This document shows positions 7,446 through 9,961 of a stretch of DNA of 9,961 nucleotides, piece by piece. A program made the position numbers and the translations under genes. The DNA is taken from the NCBI GenBank assembly GCA_009845645.1, contig VXZF01000147.1, positions 1 to 9,961 of the forward strand, read 5' to 3'. The notes beneath the pieces were generated by a model. The model searched no databases, was not told the origin of the DNA, and saw only the letters and a list, made by a program, of their open reading frames with translations. This DNA comes from Gemmatimonadota bacterium. Its GTDB lineage: Bacteria; Latescibacterota; UBA2968; UBA8231. How positions within the stretch are numbered: position 1 is the stretch's first letter; each line of letters starts with the position of its first letter.

Positions 7446-8852
7446 ATGGCCCAACAGCAAGGCTTCTTCTCCCTCGACGAGGCGGTGGATAAACTTGGGT
7501 TGAGCCGCCCGGAGATCTATCGCCGGGTACAGGACGAAGCTCTCAAAGGCGAGAAAAGCGACCGTTGTCTGCGATTTGCTGTAGAGGAGATTGAGCGCTA
7601 TGCCGCTGTACTGGAGCAGGAGCGCGACCTGCTGCAGAAGTCGATTGACCGTTGGTTGGCGTTTTTTGCCGAACGCTTGGCAGATTACCCTTGGGCAGTG
7701 ATCGAGGATGTAGCCGATAAACCCGTTACCGAACAAATGGCCGAGTTAGGCGAGCGCATTTTGCAGGACGCCTTGGGTGAGGGAGCACAGGATGTGTATT
7801 TTGATCCTCTGGACGCTGGCTTGCGTCTGCTCTACAGCGTGGGGCGCTGCCAAGAAGTGGCCCGTTTTGATGCCTGCCTGACAGAGCCTTTGGGGACGTG
7901 GCTCAAGGGGCTGACCGTCTTGGAAGAGACCGTGCCCGAGCGGCTGGGCGAAGGCCTAGCTAGGAAAACTTGGGGGGAAACGGGCTGCCAGCTACGGCTG
8001 ACTGAAGTGCCTACCACCCTAGGGTCTCATTTCCATCTCCATCTGTTCACGGATTACGAAGGGACGAGCCTCGAAGATCTGGGCTACATGCCAGAGCAGG
8101 CCGAATGCCTCAGACGGGAATTTGGGGCGCGGCCGGGGCTTTTCCTACTCATTGGCTCGGGCGTCCCCGAGGACGAGCGCAATCGCTTGGTGCTGGCCCG
8201 GAATTGGGCGGATGCAGGGCGCTTAGTGGTATGTCTGGACCACCGCATTAGGTACCGGGCCGAGCAATTGGTACAGCTAGAGCTACGAGACGAGGCGGGT
8301 CCTGATTTCAAAACTCTGTGGCAGGCGGCGCTAGACATGAGTCCCGATGTTGTGGTGCTAGACGAGGTGCGCGATGCCGACCAAGCCCAAGCTCTGCTTG
8401 AAGGGGTGCAAAGCGGTACTATGGTGCTGGTCCAAGTACGGGCCGGGAATATGATAGAGGCGGTGCAGAAGTTGCTCGATTTTGAGATTGACCGGGCGGC
8501 TCTTGGCCGGGCCTTGTTGGGTGGGGTAGATAAGGCCGTCGTGCGTCGGCTGTGTCCTCAGTGCGCTCGTCGTCGGCCTCTGCGGGACGACGAATTGGCG
8601 CGGTTAGGTTTGGCGGTCGGCGATGGGGTTGGTACACCAGTGGGGTGCTCGGCGTGTGGCGATGGGTACGTCGGGCGTCGGTCGGTATATGGACTGTGGC
8701 TAGCGGACACCGAATTGGCGGCATGGGTCGCCGACCCACAGATCGATTCACCTCTCCCACCGATTGGACCTGAGAGCCTGACTGAGGTCCTGCGTCGAGC
8801 CGTGCTGGATGGCGAGGCGACCCCGGAGGAAGCCTTGGCTTTGCTACCGTGA
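7446..8852 (+). CDS. HTH domain fused to a degenerate GspE/PilB-type secretion ATPase
   Basis: The 468-residue product starts two bases after the mscS stop. Residues about 5-57 look like an excisionase/MerR-type helix-turn-helix (FSLDEAVDKLGLSRPEIYRR, ending LRFAVEEIERYA), followed by a helical, possibly coiled-coil stretch to about 85. From about residue 97 it follows the type II secretion/type IV pilus ATPase core: ILQDALGEGAQDVYFDP in place of the usual ASDIHIEP, then a GLRLLYSVGR strand. The P-loop position reads IGSGVPED (236-243), with no GK[ST], so Walker A is lost. The Walker B/Asp-box position is PDVVVLDEVRD (300-310). The conserved His box after it is QSGTMVLVQV, lacking the histidine. 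The zinc-finger cysteines are intact: C370-C373 and C401-C404. I infer a protein that keeps the ATPase fold but probably cannot hydrolyse ATP, perhaps a regulator or adaptor. No other secretion gene is in view. Confidence 0.8.
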   Translation: MAQQQGFFSLDEAVDKLGLSRPEIYRRVQDEALKGEKSDRCLRFAVEEIERYAAVLEQERDLLQKSIDRWLAFFAERLADYPWAVIEDVADKPVTEQMAELGERILQDALGEGAQDVYFDPLDAGLRLLYSVGRCQEVARFDACLTEPLGTWLKGLTVLEETVPERLGEGLARKTWGETGCQLRLTEVPTTLGSHFHLHLFTDYEGTSLEDLGYMPEQAECLRREFGARPGLFLLIGSGVPEDERNRLVLARNWADAGRLVVCLDHRIRYRAEQLVQLELRDEAGPDFKTLWQAALDMSPDVVVLDEVRDADQAQALLEGVQSGTMVLVQVRAGNMIEAVQKLLDFEIDRAALGRALLGGVDKAVVRRLCPQCARRRPLRDDELARLGLAVGDGVGTPVGCSACGDGYVGRRSVYGLWLADTELAAWVADPQIDSPLPPIGPESLTEVLRRAVLDGEATPEEALALLP

Positions 8853-8888
8853 ATCTTCTTATTCGCTAGCTGACTCAATACCTTGGGA

Positions 8889-8894
8889 TATAAT
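8889..8894 (+). promoter_or_regulatory. Possible -10 box (TATAAT) before the Na/Pi symporter
   Basis: A perfect TATAAT sits ten bases before the ATG at 8905, in the 52-base gap after the HTH-GspE-like gene. No recognisable -35 lies 16-18 bases upstream (the bases there read around CTAGCT) and there is no TGN extension directly before it. If used, the transcript would begin only a few bases before the ATG and so be nearly leaderless. Confidence 0.25.
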
Positions 8895-8904
8895 AGAGGG
8901 CGCA

Positions 8905-9961
8905 ATGGAACATATCCATGTTATTATGGCCGGGGTGACCGCCATCATTCTCTTCGTCTTTGGGTTGGAGAATTTTTCCGCTGAGATTGAACAAATCTCC
9001 GGCGAAAGATTCCGAAAGTTCCTCGCCAGAGCGACTAAAATTCCGGCAATAGGCGTACTCATTGGTGCTTTAGTGACCGCCGTTATCCAGTCTAGTTCTG
9101 CGACCTCGGTAATCGCAGTTGGCTTGGTTAATGCGGGGGTTCTCTCATTCAAAAGCAGCGTTGGGATTGTCTTTGGAGCGAACATTGGTACCACGATTAC
9201 GGCCCAACTAGTCGCGTTCAAGCTCACGGCGTTTGCGCCTGTGTTTATCATTTTGGGCTTTTTACTTTCGTTCGTTCGCTCGAAAATTTCCATCTTCGGC
9301 AAATCCATATTTTACTTTGGCTTTGTCTTTTTCAGCCTCAATCTTATCTCTGCGGCACTCGCACCGCTCCAGAATGAACCGGCGCTGACCAAGTACCTCA
9401 TCCAGCCGCAGAATCCGTTATTCGCCATTCTGGTGGGTTGTCTATTTACGGCCGCTGTGCAATCGAGTTCGGTGACCACGGGACTGGCGATCATTTTTAC
9501 GCAACAAGGATTATTGAGCCTTGAAAACGCCGTTCCGCTGATCATGGGAGCAAACATCGGCACCACGGCAACTGCATTGCTCGCAATGCTAAATATGGAC
9601 GTTGCCGCCAAAAAGACCGCGCTCAGTCACTTCTTTTTTAATGTGGGCGGCGTATTGATTTTTCTGCCGATCCTACTGCTGTTCGGAGATAGGCTGAATG
9701 AGTTTGATGCCAATCCGGCAGTCGCATTGGCCAATATACACCTCGTATTTAACGTGGTGGCGAGTCTGATTTTCGTCGTCTTGATCAATCCCTTTACGCG
9801 GCTTGTCGATGTGCTTTTGGGCGAGGACAAGATGGATTTTGCGCGCTTGGACATTCCGACGTTTAATGAGCAAACCGCATTTGAGACGGTGAAGTCCGAT
9901 TTGCGCCGCAATCTCGCGGAGCTCTTGGGCTTTTTGCAGGAAAGCTACAATCTGGTGACGC
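8905..9961 (+). CDS. Na+/phosphate symporter, PNaS (NptA/YjbB) family (3' partial)
   Basis: This is an inner-membrane Na+-dependent phosphate cotransporter of the Na_Pi_cotrans (PNaS) family; 352 complete codons are seen before the window ends. It shows the two-repeat signature: VIQSSSATSVIAVG with QSSS at Q62-S65, then GANIGTTITAQ; and AAVQSSSVTTGLAII with QSSS at Q186-S189, then GANIGTTATALLA. Hydrophobic segments run throughout residues 5-305. After about residue 310 the chain turns soluble and helical (LDIPTFNEQTAFETVKSDLRR onward), the expected beginning of a PhoU-like C-terminal domain that continues beyond the right edge. ATG 8905 has GAGGG at 8896-8900 at a short four-base spacing. 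A second in-frame ATG at 8926 has no ribosome site. The gene leans to more A/T in third positions than its left neighbours, so it may be a separate unit. Confidence 0.92.
   Translation, partial: MEHIHVIMAGVTAIILFVFGLENFSAEIEQISGERFRKFLARATKIPAIGVLIGALVTAVIQSSSATSVIAVGLVNAGVLSFKSSVGIVFGANIGTTITAQLVAFKLTAFAPVFIILGFLLSFVRSKISIFGKSIFYFGFVFFSLNLISAALAPLQNEPALTKYLIQPQNPLFAILVGCLFTAAVQSSSVTTGLAIIFTQQGLLSLENAVPLIMGANIGTTATALLAMLNMDVAAKKTALSHFFFNVGGVLIFLPILLLFGDRLNEFDANPAVALANIHLVFNVVASLIFVVLINPFTRLVDVLLGEDKMDFARLDIPTFNEQTAFETVKSDLRRNLAELLGFLQESYNLVT

Overview
The window reads entirely on the + strand: seven protein genes end to end, the first cut by the left edge and the last by the right edge, with no gap longer than about 55 bases. 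I see no RNA gene, insertion sequence, CRISPR array or convincing terminator. The DNA is moderately GC-rich. A protein with a signal peptide and an apparent outer-membrane beta-barrel points to a diderm (Gram-negative-type) bacterium; the sequence does not let me name the phylum. The many CTAG tetranucleotides argue against an enterobacterial source.

Layout: (1) 1-909, the C-terminal three quarters of a class V (cysteine desulfurase-fold) PLP enzyme. (2) 906-3170, translationally overlapping it, a full-length cation-chloride cotransporter of the SLC12/NKCC type. (3) 3213-5429, an exported 5'-nucleotidase-fold protein that lacks three of the seven usual metal ligands and ends in a predicted beta-barrel. 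(4) 5475-6635, a Kch-type potassium channel with an RCK (TrkA-N) domain. (5) 6628-7443, a short MscS mechanosensitive channel overlapping the channel gene. (6) 7446-8852, an Xis/MerR-type helix-turn-helix fused to a GspE/PilB-like ATPase whose Walker A lysine is gone. (7) 8905 to the right edge, a Na+/phosphate symporter of the PNaS (NptA/YjbB) family.

Functionally the window is a cluster for ion and osmotic balance: a cation-chloride cotransporter, a potassium channel, a mechanosensitive release valve and a Na+/Pi symporter all lie within 9 kb. Genes 4-6 are overlapping or nearly abutting and almost certainly form one transcription unit. Genes 3-6 share a codon habit (frequent CTA leucine) not seen in genes 1-2, which suggests they have a common history.

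The least ordinary content is the pair of proteins that keep a fold but appear to have lost catalysis: the nucleotidase-barrel fusion and the HTH-pseudo-GspE. Their placement next to Kch and MscS raises the possibility of an undescribed sensing or regulatory module for ion flux. That last step is inference.
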